Part shown: one piece after another, positions 1 through 5,550 of the stretch
Position numbering within the stretch: position 1 is the first letter of the stretch
Layout: every line of letters starts with the position of its first letter
Source of the DNA: JAJPGZ01 sp041167105
GTDB lineage: Bacteria; Verrucomicrobiota; Verrucomicrobiia; Chthoniobacterales; UBA10450
Reading direction: 5' to 3'
Length of the DNA stretch: 5,550 bases
NCBI GenBank assembly: GCA_041167105.1
Contig: JBEEGX010000010.1
Span: forward strand, 1-5,550
The notes under the pieces: generated by a model
The model's input: the letters and a program-made list of their open reading frames with translations, nothing else
The model's database searches: none
Told to the model about the DNA's origin: nothing
Made by a program: the position numbers and the translations under genes

Positions 1-671
1 AGAGGCAATAGAATTGTCGTAACCAGCACCCGTGCTGACGAGTCGTAGGTCGCTCTAAACTCGCCACCGTGCGCTTCAATGATGCGGCGGACGCGCATCA
101 ATCCGAGACCGTAATGTCCGTGCGTAACGTTCGCGAGCGGCTCCCGGCCCCACGCATCCGTCGCGCCCTCGAACTTCTCTTTCGGTTCGCGCAGAGTGAT
201 TGCGAATTGCGCCTCCTGCGCGCGCGCGTCGATCGCCAGTTCGCTTTCGGCCGGCGACAAGCGGAACGCGTTCTCGAGCAACTCCGATATCGCTTCCTGA
301 AGTAATTGCGGATCGACATCTACATTTAACTCGCTCGGCTGCGTCTGCCATTTCACACGCGTTTTGCGATCGGGATGATCGCTCTCGAATTTCTTTTGCA
401 AGTCCACCATTAAATCGCCCGCCGGATACGGAATCCGATTCAGGTTCGGATCGGAAAGCGAGGCGGATAATTTTTGCAATGCCTTTGCCACACTCACCAG
501 CGTCTCGCGCAGTCGCTTGATCTCTTCCTTCACTTCCGCGTCCTGCGCGATCTCGTTCAGAAACGCGGCCTGTAGCTCGAGCGCGTTAAGATGATTGCGA
601 ATGTCGTGGTTCAATTGCCTAACGAAGCGGACAACGTTCGGCCACGACACGCTGATCTCGTCGCTGCTCAT
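1..671 (-). CDS. Histidine-kinase-like protein, sensorless, 3' end cut by window edge
   Basis: The open frame runs from ATG at 671-669 to the window edge, giving 223 visible residues with no stop. The start MSSDEISVSW is followed at once by a HisKA-type H-box (RQLNHDIRNHLNAL, residues 18-31, probable phospho-acceptor His22). A helical stretch follows to about residue 73, then a HATPase_c-type domain: N-box ISELLENAFRLSP (residues 128-140, Asn134) and G2-box GLGLMRVRRIIEAHGG (188-203). The visible end, TTILLP, matches the usual last strand of this domain, so little is probably missing. No transmembrane, PAS or other sensor domain precedes the H-box, so the protein is predicted to be soluble and must take its input from another protein. 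The G1 box (DxGxG) is not recognisable; its place reads LREPKEKFEG (160-169). The protein could therefore be an active atypical kinase, a pseudokinase or a phosphotransfer partner. Its start overlaps the pgi stop. No response regulator is visible; one could lie beyond base 1. Confidence 0.85.
   Translation of the reverse strand, partial: MSSDEISVSWPNVVRFVRQLNHDIRNHLNALELQAAFLNEIAQDAEVKEEIKRLRETLVSVAKALQKLSASLSDPNLNRIPYPAGDLMVDLQKKFESDHPDRKTRVKWQTQPSELNVDVDPQLLQEAISELLENAFRLSPAESELAIDARAQEAQFAITLREPKEKFEGATDAWGREPLANVTHGHYGLGLMRVRRIIEAHGGEFRATYDSSARVLVTTILLP
668..671 (-). promoter_or_regulatory. ATGA stop-start overlap coupling pgi to the kinase gene
   Basis: The pgi stop TGA (670-668) and the kinase start ATG (671-669) share bases as ATGA on the minus strand. 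The 20 bases upstream of the ATG contain no convincing Shine-Dalgarno sequence. Translation of the kinase is therefore most simply explained by termination and re-initiation of ribosomes finishing pgi. The coupling is inferred from this arrangement. Confidence 0.75.
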
Positions 672-2221
672 TTGCGCACGGAAAACTTATCGTCGCCCGC
701 GTGCTCGCCGCGTTGCGTGTGGATCTTCGTGTCGTTGCTCGCGAGATGGGAAAGCGTGTGAAAAACATCTTCGGGATCGGCGTCGACTTTGCGCGCAATC
801 TCCTCCGCCGTCTGCGCCGTCGAGGAAAGCTGCGCGCGCACTTGCTTCTGCACGTCCAGCAATCGCGTCGCCGCTTTCTTTCCCGCTTCCACGCCGGGCT
901 GATGATAGGCGTTGATGTTCACGAGCGAGGCGTAGAACCCGACCGCGCGTTCGTACAACGCGATCAATGCGCCGATATTGTATTCGTCCACATCCGCGAT
1001 CGTCACGGTGATCGATTCGCGGTTCTTTTCGAACATGGCCGCGCGCGTTCCGCGCAGGAATCCCTGCAGATAATCGCCGCTCGTGACACCCGGCTCCATA
1101 TCGATCTTCGGACGATGTCGATCTTGCCGCACCTCGACGAACGTGAGGAAAAAGTTCAAAACGCCGTCGCGCAATTGCTGCACATACGCGTGCTGATCGG
1201 TCGAGCCTTTGTTCCCGTAAACGGCGATGCCTTGATTGACCACATTGCCGTCGAGGTCCTTCTCTTTGCCTAACGATTCCATGACCAACTGCTGCAAATA
1301 ACGACTGAACAACAACAGCCGATCTTTGTACGGCAGCACCACCATGTCTTTTTCGCCGCGGCCATTTCCGGAGTGGTACCACATCAATGCCAGCAGCATC
1401 GCGGCGTTCTCGGAAAGACTTTGTGTACGCGTGCGTTCGTCCATTGCGGCCGCGCCGCGCAGGAAGTTGTCGATCTTGAATCCTTGCAACGCCATCGGCA
1501 CAAGACCGACGGCGCTCATGATCGAGGTGCGGCCTCCGACCCAATCCCACATTGGAAAACGTGCGAGCCATCCATTCTTCTCCGCGTACTTGTCGAGCTC
1601 GCTCCCAGCGCCGGTGACCGCGACCGCGTGCTCTCCGAAATTCAGGCCTAACGATTTGTAGCGTCCCTCGGTTTCCAACATGCCGTTGCGGGTCTCCTTG
1701 GTGCCGCCCGACTTCGAAATCACTATCGTGAGCGTGTGCGAAAGGTGATTGTCGATCTTAGCGAAAACACGGTCGAACCCGTCCGGATCGGTGTTGTCGA
1801 AAAAATAAATGTCCATCGGATCGCCCGCCGATCCGAGCGCATCCGCGATGAATTGCGGACCAAGCGCGGAGCCCCCGATCCCGATCAAGAGTAAATGCTT
1901 GAACTTCTTTCCCGCATGAATCTCCGCCGCGAATTTTTTGATTCGCTCATTCGTGTCCTCGATCTCGCGCCGAATGTCCTCATTAGGCGCGAGTTTGCTA
2001 TTACGCAGCCAGTAATGACCGACCATGCGTTTTTCGTCCGGGTTCGCGATTGCGCCCGCTTCCACCTCGCGCATCGCCGCGAACGCCTTGTCGATCTTCG
2101 GCGACATGCGCTCGAGGAAATCGTCCGGAAATTTCATCCGGCTGACGTCGATCGATACCGGAGGATCGTCGTAGCGCAGGAAGTATTGCTGAAAGCGTTG
2201 CCAAAGAGACGAGCTCGCCAT
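668..2221 (-). CDS. pgi: Glucose-6-phosphate isomerase
   Basis: This cytoplasmic enzyme interconverts glucose 6-phosphate and fructose 6-phosphate in glycolysis and gluconeogenesis. The protein is 517 residues from the chosen start. Family motifs appear in order: GIGGSALGP (114-122), the sugar-phosphate-binding SKSGGTKET (169-177), GGRTS (229-233), QQLVMESLGK with the catalytic Glu315 (310-319), GSTDQH with His344 (339-344), and YHQPGVEAGK ending in the signature Lys448. His replaces the usual Asp/Asn in that last motif, a variant I associate with cyanobacterial-type PGIs. The C-terminus (about 455-517) carries an extra helix-turn-helix-like segment, TAEEIARKVDADPEDVFHTL (471-490). The frame stays open upstream to 2407, but those 62 residues overlap the peptidase 3' end, are Arg-rich and do not resemble PGI. 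The start at 2221 (MASSSLWQRF) sits at the normal family N-terminus, with a weak GGTAGAG ribosome site just upstream. The gene follows the peptidase by 44 bases and overlaps the kinase gene downstream. Confidence 0.97.
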   Translation of the reverse strand: MASSSLWQRFQQYFLRYDDPPVSIDVSRMKFPDDFLERMSPKIDKAFAAMREVEAGAIANPDEKRMVGHYWLRNSKLAPNEDIRREIEDTNERIKKFAAEIHAGKKFKHLLLIGIGGSALGPQFIADALGSAGDPMDIYFFDNTDPDGFDRVFAKIDNHLSHTLTIVISKSGGTKETRNGMLETEGRYKSLGLNFGEHAVAVTGAGSELDKYAEKNGWLARFPMWDWVGGRTSIMSAVGLVPMALQGFKIDNFLRGAAAMDERTRTQSLSENAAMLLALMWYHSGNGRGEKDMVVLPYKDRLLLFSRYLQQLVMESLGKEKDLDGNVVNQGIAVYGNKGSTDQHAYVQQLRDGVLNFFLTFVEVRQDRHRPKIDMEPGVTSGDYLQGFLRGTRAAMFEKNRESITVTIADVDEYNIGALIALYERAVGFYASLVNINAYHQPGVEAGKKAATRLLDVQKQVRAQLSSTAQTAEEIARKVDADPEDVFHTLSHLASNDTKIHTQRGEHAGDDKFSVRK

Positions 2222-2238
2222 CGCTCTACCGTAATGGA

Positions 2239-2260
2239 GGGACGACCTCCGTGTCGTCCC
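2239..2260. repeat. Intergenic palindrome (8-bp stem, 6-base loop)
   Basis: A perfect inverted repeat, GGGACGAC (2239-2246) and GTCGTCCC (2253-2260), is separated by the 6-base loop CTCCGT. It lies in the 44-base gap between the peptidase stop and the pgi start and takes up about half of it. A second, overlapping stem is possible: GGAGG (2236-2240) with CCTCC (2246-2250), and it excludes the first. On the minus strand the T-run (2265-2261) comes before the hairpin, not after it, so it is not a standard intrinsic terminator. The loop and 3' arm on the minus strand hold a GGAGG, but 24 bases from the pgi ATG, too far to be its direct ribosome site. It resembles the REP-like palindromes found between genes in many soil bacteria (inference). 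Only one copy is present here. Confidence 0.6.
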
Positions 2261-2265
2261 AAAAA

Positions 2266-4533
2266 TTAGCGCGGCGGTTTCTTCGCCGCGGCATCTTTCT
2301 TCGCAGCGCCTTCCTCCGGCGCGATTTCGTATTCCGGCTTCGGCACGCCCATGAGCCAGTGATCGAACCAGCCGACGATATTTTGTAAACGCTCGACCCG
2401 ATGCCACGGGCCGCCCGAGCGCGAGAGCTCGTGCGATTCGTTAGGAAAAATCACCATCGCCGTCGGAATCTTGCGGAACTTGAGCGCGCGGAACATTTGT
2501 TCGCCACCGGCGCCCGGTGGGGTGCGGTAATCGGCTTCGCCGAGAATGAACATCGTCGGCGTCTTCACGTTCTTGATGTAGGTGATGGGCGAACGATTTT
2601 TGAAATCGGCTTCGTCGTCGAATGGCGGCGCTTTGAACCAGGTCGGCTGAAACAAGGTGAAGTCGGCCGTGTACCACCAATCGATCCAGCTCGCGATGTC
2701 GCGTTGCGCCACCGCTGCGGCGAAACGTTGTGTGTGACCGATCACCCAATTCGTTAGGAGCCCGCCGCCGCTGCCGCCGGTCACGCCCAGTTTATTATTG
2801 TCGATGTACCCGCGTTTGATCACGTCATCGACGCCTGCCATCAGGTCCTGAAAATCATCGCCCGGATAATGATACTGAATCACGTTCCCGAATTCCTGGC
2901 CGTAGGTCGTACTCCCGCGCGGATTCGGATAAAGCACGCAGTAACCTTTCGCCGCCATCCAGTGAAACTCGTGCTCGAAAATGTAGCCGTAAGCCGCGTG
3001 CGGCCCGCCGTGGATGTTCAGAATGAGCGGATATTTTTTCGACGCATTGAAGTCCGGCGGCTTCTGCACCCACGCCTGAATTTTTTTGCCGTCGAAGCTG
3101 GTGTAAGAAATTTCTTCGGGCTCGGTCAGGTTTAGCTGCGCGAATAATTTGTCATTGATGTTGGTTAGGCGTTTCGGCTCGCCGCCCGCAAGATCGACAA
3201 TGTACAAATCGTTAATCACCGTCGCGGTCGAAATTTCGTAAACAATCTTTGTTCCGTCGGGCGAAGCGCGGAACCGCTGCACCGCTTGATTGCCTTTAGT
3301 CAGGTCGGTGGGATTTCCGCTCGCGATATCGAACGAAGCCAGCACGGTGCGACCTTCCTTGCCGTAAATCTCGATGATGCTTTTGCCGTCTTTACTCCAG
3401 ATCGGAAGATTGCCGCCGCCGCCGCGCGGAGCCGCGTTATCGCCGAAAACTCCCGCGCCAAGATCGACATCGAACTTTTCCGTGAGATTTCGCGGCTTGG
3501 CGTTCGGTGCAAGATCGACAATCCACAAGTCGGGCTCGGTATAGGAATTCACCGGTTGATTCGCCGACGCGATGAACGCCATTTGTTTTCCATCCGGACT
3601 GAGCGCCCAATCGTTCGCGCCCATGTCGAACGTGTTCAGCTTCGTCGCTTCGCCGCCGTTCGGCGCAACCGAATACAATTCCGTCTTAGGTAATTCGTAA
3701 TACGGCTCGTCCACATGCAATGAAGTAAAATAAATCTTCGAGCCGTCGTTCGCCCACATGATCTCGCCTTCATCGAATCGGCCGGACGTAATCTGTTTCG
3801 GCTGCACTTTTTCGTCGGCGTTCCGCGGCGCCGTAATGCTCCAGATGTGCGTTGGCCGTTTCGGATCGGCATAACCTTCGTTGTCCTGTCGATAAACCGC
3901 GCGCGTCACAACGTGGATGTCACTCTCATGCTCCGATTCGGCTTCGTTTTTTTTCGTCGCGTCCTCTTTAGTCGGCTTCGCACTCGCGCTCGGTGACGGC
4001 GCGCTCGACGCCTTCTTCGCTTCTTCTTCCTTTTGCTTTTTCTTTTGCTGCTTCTCGATGTCTTCCGGATTGCTCGAGCTGGTAAACGCAATCGTCTTCC
4101 CGTCAGGCGACCAATGCGGATCGGCCGCGCCTTTCGGTAAATCGGTGAACGTGAACGAATCGCCGCCGTTCATCGGCAAGATCGACAACTGCGGCGGCTC
4201 AGGCTTCCCGTCCTTCTCCGTTGCCCTAACGAACGCCAGAAGTTTTCCATCCGGCGACCAGCGTGGCTGCCCATCATGGTCGCCCTTGGTTAATTGGTGC
4301 GGCTCTTCTCCGCCAGCCATCGGCACCGACCAAATGGAAGTGTTATATCCTTCCTTCTTCTCATTCACCGTGACGCGCACAAACGCGACGCGCGATCCAT
4401 CCGGCGGAACCTGCGGATCACCGATCCAAAGAAAATCCCAAAGATCTTTTTCAGTGATGTTGCGCTTCTGAGCGGACGCGCCAGACGCAACGAAGATCGA
4501 CAACGAAACGAGGAGCGAGATTGAGCGAAGCAT
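2266..4533 (-). CDS. Secreted S9-family serine peptidase (prolyl oligopeptidase / acylaminoacyl-peptidase type)
   Basis: This 755-residue exported peptidase probably releases dipeptides or blocked residues from short peptides in the periplasm or outside the cell. The N-terminus is a signal peptide: MLRS, a hydrophobic core (about 5-17), then ASGASA before Gln22 (SPase I-like AxA site). That supports the start at 4533, although the upstream bases show no strong ribosome site. Seven PD40-type propeller strands can be seen near residues 41, 91, 140, 259, 310, 378 and 422 (for example RWSPDGKLLAFVR), matching the seven-bladed propeller of S9 enzymes. The alpha/beta-hydrolase domain covers about 470-730: HGGP (508-511), nucleophile Ser588 in GGSGGG (586-591), Asp668 in LGEADYR, and His701 in NESHELS. 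The usual Tyr after the Ser is Gly here. A Lys/Glu/Ala/Ser-rich insertion (about 156-205) lies between blades 3 and 4, and the protein ends in a Lys/Ala-rich tail. The exact subfamily (S9B or S9C) and the substrate are not determined. Confidence 0.93.
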   Translation of the reverse strand: MLRSISLLVSLSIFVASGASAQKRNITEKDLWDFLWIGDPQVPPDGSRVAFVRVTVNEKKEGYNTSIWSVPMAGGEEPHQLTKGDHDGQPRWSPDGKLLAFVRATEKDGKPEPPQLSILPMNGGDSFTFTDLPKGAADPHWSPDGKTIAFTSSSNPEDIEKQQKKKQKEEEAKKASSAPSPSASAKPTKEDATKKNEAESEHESDIHVVTRAVYRQDNEGYADPKRPTHIWSITAPRNADEKVQPKQITSGRFDEGEIMWANDGSKIYFTSLHVDEPYYELPKTELYSVAPNGGEATKLNTFDMGANDWALSPDGKQMAFIASANQPVNSYTEPDLWIVDLAPNAKPRNLTEKFDVDLGAGVFGDNAAPRGGGGNLPIWSKDGKSIIEIYGKEGRTVLASFDIASGNPTDLTKGNQAVQRFRASPDGTKIVYEISTATVINDLYIVDLAGGEPKRLTNINDKLFAQLNLTEPEEISYTSFDGKKIQAWVQKPPDFNASKKYPLILNIHGGPHAAYGYIFEHEFHWMAAKGYCVLYPNPRGSTTYGQEFGNVIQYHYPGDDFQDLMAGVDDVIKRGYIDNNKLGVTGGSGGGLLTNWVIGHTQRFAAAVAQRDIASWIDWWYTADFTLFQPTWFKAPPFDDEADFKNRSPITYIKNVKTPTMFILGEADYRTPPGAGGEQMFRALKFRKIPTAMVIFPNESHELSRSGGPWHRVERLQNIVGWFDHWLMGVPKPEYEIAPEEGAAKKDAAAKKPPR

Positions 4534-4578
4534 TCGGCCAACTAAATCGAAACCGCTGCGAAGGCGAATCGAATTCTG
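4534..4578. other. 45-base intergenic gap, no promoter or terminator recognised
   Basis: This gap separates the stop of the Calx-beta protein gene from the peptidase start. I found no hairpin followed by a T-run, no convincing -35/-10 pair and no strong Shine-Dalgarno on the minus strand. Read-through from the upstream gene, or a promoter inside its 3' end, are both possible. Confidence 0.4.
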
Positions 4579-5550
4579 CTATGGAGCGTCGAGAATGGTA
4601 ACGCTCGCTTTGGGGATCTTCTTTTTCTTTTTACCGGCGGGAACTTTGTAATTGCTGCCAGGCTGCAATGTCATCGTCGCTTTTTCTTTGCTTTCTTGGA
4701 CGTGGTCCGCGATGGCGGTGAGGGTTACGACCGCCGAATTAGCGCCAACAGGAATAGTCACGTCGCCATTCGTCGAGCTTAGATTGTAATCGGCACCATT
4801 CGTCGCAGTACCGCTCATCGTGAATGCGATGGTGACCGGCCGAATAGTACTCGGAGTCGCAGAGACTATAAAATCAACGCTGCTTCCTTCGGCCATTTGC
4901 GGCGCAGATACCGAGATGGAGACGACGGGAGTCCCGCTCGGTGTTGATGTTGGCGTCGGTGTCGGAGTGACGGTCGGCGTCGGGGTGATCGTTGGGGTTG
5001 GGGTTGCTGTCGGAGTGGGGGTGACAGTCGCGGTAGGCGTCGGCGTGGGAGTTGGCGTTGGCGTCGGCGTGACGGTCGGCGTGGGTGTAACGGTAGGAGT
5101 TGGGCTTGGGTCAGGAGTGGCGTAGCGCGCTGTCAGCGTCTGGGTGGTATATCCATCGTTGAGCACACCCACGGCTGAACATGTTCCGTCGCTCGCACAC
5201 GTCACGGCGCGAAGATAGTTGTTCGATGTTGTGAGGTCCGGCACGTTCAGTGGCGTCCAGAGCATGCCATCCCAGTGTTGGATTGTCGCGGGTACCCCAA
5301 AAAGCCCCTCGTTCCCGACCGCCCAGCAATCGGAACCGGAAACGCAATCAACGCTACTTAGGGCTCCCGAAGACCCGTTGGAAGCGTCTTGCCAGAGCAC
5401 ACCATTCCAGCGCTCGATAAACGTCCGATACGGAGGGAATGAACCGTAATCGTACAAGTAGCCTACGGTCCAACAGTCCGTGGACGACGCACAGCTAACA
5501 GCGAGAAGACGGGTGTAAACATTCGGGTTGGATCCATTTTGAAGCACATT
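4579..5550 (-). CDS. Secreted or surface repeat protein with Pro-Thr linker and C-terminal Calx-beta domain (5' part missing)
   Basis: The frame is open at the window edge and ends with TAG at 4581-4579, giving 323 visible residues. The GTG at 5547 is an internal Val, not a start, because Asn (5550-5548) precedes it in frame. Counting that Val as residue 1, there are three parts. First come tandem 49-residue repeats with a C-x5-C pair and a W(N/D)G..W motif (14-142). Next is a Pro-Thr linker (about 145-207). Last is a Calx-beta-like domain (about 208-320), recognised by SGTATNGADY, VTIPVGANSAVVTLTAIAD and the final strand ASVTILD. The Cys pairs and the linker point to export; the signal peptide would lie upstream of the window. 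Calx-beta domains are calcium-binding adhesion modules in many surface proteins, but the acidic cluster is weakened here (DHVQESKEKA, 281-290) and a run of five Lys (306-310) sits in the last loop. The function is unknown; adhesion or carbohydrate binding is a guess. Confidence 0.85.
   Translation of the reverse strand, partial: NVLQNGSNPNVYTRLLAVSCASSTDCWTVGYLYDYGSFPPYRTFIERWNGVLWQDASNGSSGALSSVDCVSGSDCWAVGNEGLFGVPATIQHWDGMLWTPLNVPDLTTSNNYLRAVTCASDGTCSAVGVLNDGYTTQTLTARYATPDPSPTPTVTPTPTVTPTPTPTPTPTPTATVTPTPTATPTPTITPTPTVTPTPTPTSTPSGTPVVSISVSAPQMAEGSSVDFIVSATPSTIRPVTIAFTMSGTATNGADYNLSSTNGDVTIPVGANSAVVTLTAIADHVQESKEKATMTLQPGSNYKVPAGKKKKKIPKASVTILDAP
4927..5115 (-). repeat. Pro-Thr dipeptide linker repeat (degenerate 6-base repeat)
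   Basis: About 63 residues consist almost entirely of alternating Pro and Thr, with Val, Ala, Ile or Ser breaking the pattern at intervals. They join the Cys-pair repeats to the Calx-beta domain. In DNA this is a degenerate hexamer repeat, GTNGGN on the plus strand, with many different synonymous codons. Such linkers are extended, often glycosylated spacers in secreted bacterial proteins. On the plus strand the same stretch gives a spurious Val-Gly repeat frame. Confidence 0.9.
5122..5508 (-). repeat. Three tandem 49-residue C-x5-C / W(N/D)G protein repeats, the last one incomplete
   Basis: Two full units and one shortened unit occupy 5508-5362, 5361-5215 and 5214-5122. Each begins L-x-x-V-x-C-x5-C-x-x-VG: LLAVSCASSTDCWTVG, LSSVDCVSGSDCWAVG and LRAVTCASDGTCSAVG. 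The first two units continue to ERWNGVLW and QHWDGMLW. The first Cys of each unit is exactly 49 residues from the next. The third unit stops after LTARY, before the WNG..W strand, where the Pro-Thr linker starts. The length and the W-rich strands suggest propeller blades. More units probably lie upstream of the window. Confidence 0.75.

Noticed and set aside
701..1273. Plus-strand frame of 190 residues opposite pgi
   Set aside because: It is the antisense shadow of a clear pgi coding region, Arg-rich and without recognisable domains.
687..1571. Minus-strand frame of 294 residues inside pgi
   Set aside because: It is an out-of-phase Arg-rich shadow of pgi, and every conserved PGI motif lies in the other frame.
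2239..2265. Rho-independent terminator after the peptidase gene
   Set aside because: For minus-strand transcription the T-run comes before the stem, and for the plus strand the stem is followed by A's, so neither orientation fits.
2222..2407. N-terminal extension of the pgi frame (62 extra residues to an upstream ATG at 2407)
   Set aside because: It overlaps the peptidase 3' end, is Arg-rich shadow sequence and does not resemble PGI; the start at 2221 fits the family N-terminus.
3917..4471. Plus-strand frame of 184 residues opposite the peptidase
   Set aside because: Its Phe/Ser-rich composition is the antisense of the Lys/Glu-rich insertion and propeller blades.
4534..4620. Sigma-70-type promoter ahead of the peptidase gene
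   Set aside because: No hexamer pair with acceptable spacing and match could be found on the minus strand.
4927..5115. CRISPR-like or tandem DNA repeat array
   Set aside because: The units are degenerate hexamers within a coding frame, with no spacers or conserved repeat of CRISPR length.
4820..5125. Plus-strand Val-Gly repeat protein of 101 residues
   Set aside because: It is the antisense reading of the Pro-Thr linker and Calx-beta gene, with no independent coding evidence.
5545..5547. GTG at 5547 as start of the Calx-beta protein
   Set aside because: The frame continues upstream through Asn to the window edge, and the GTG has no signal peptide after it and falls just ahead of the first repeat.

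Overview
The window carries four protein genes, all on the minus strand. In transcription order (high to low coordinates) they are: the C-terminal part of a secreted repeat and Calx-beta protein (4579-5550, cut by the window edge); a secreted S9-family prolyl-oligopeptidase-type serine peptidase (2266-4533); a glucose-6-phosphate isomerase, pgi (668-2221); and a short histidine-kinase-like protein (1-671, cut by the other edge). I see no tRNA, rRNA, CRISPR array or insertion sequence. No gene-free stretch exceeds 50 bases.

The organism looks like a moderately GC-rich Gram-negative bacterium, most likely from Verrucomicrobiota (Spartobacteria/Chthoniobacterales-like) or a similar soil lineage. 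This is inference. It rests on the style of the PGI (including the YHQPGVE motif and a C-terminal helix-turn-helix-like tail), the long Pro-Thr linker joined to a Calx-beta domain, the CxSxxxC/W(N/D)G repeats, and a short intergenic palindrome of dispersed-repeat type. No ribosomal marker is present to confirm it.

Layout: the Calx-beta gene ends at 4579, and 45 bases later the peptidase starts at 4533. The peptidase stops at 2266, and a 44-base gap containing a perfect 8-bp inverted repeat separates it from the pgi start at 2221. The pgi stop codon overlaps the kinase start codon as ATGA (671-668), so those two are almost certainly co-transcribed and probably translationally coupled. The first two genes encode exported proteins and the last two encode cytoplasmic ones. 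No shared pathway is evident apart from pgi and its coupled kinase-like partner.

Points worth a second look: the sensorless kinase lacks a recognisable G1 (DxGxG) ATP-binding box; PGI has an HTH-like tail; the octamer CCTAACGA occurs six times in all three codon phases; the intergenic palindrome can form two mutually exclusive hairpins; and the secreted protein has exact 49-residue Cys-pair repeats and a Lys-rich Calx-beta domain that has lost acidic positions.
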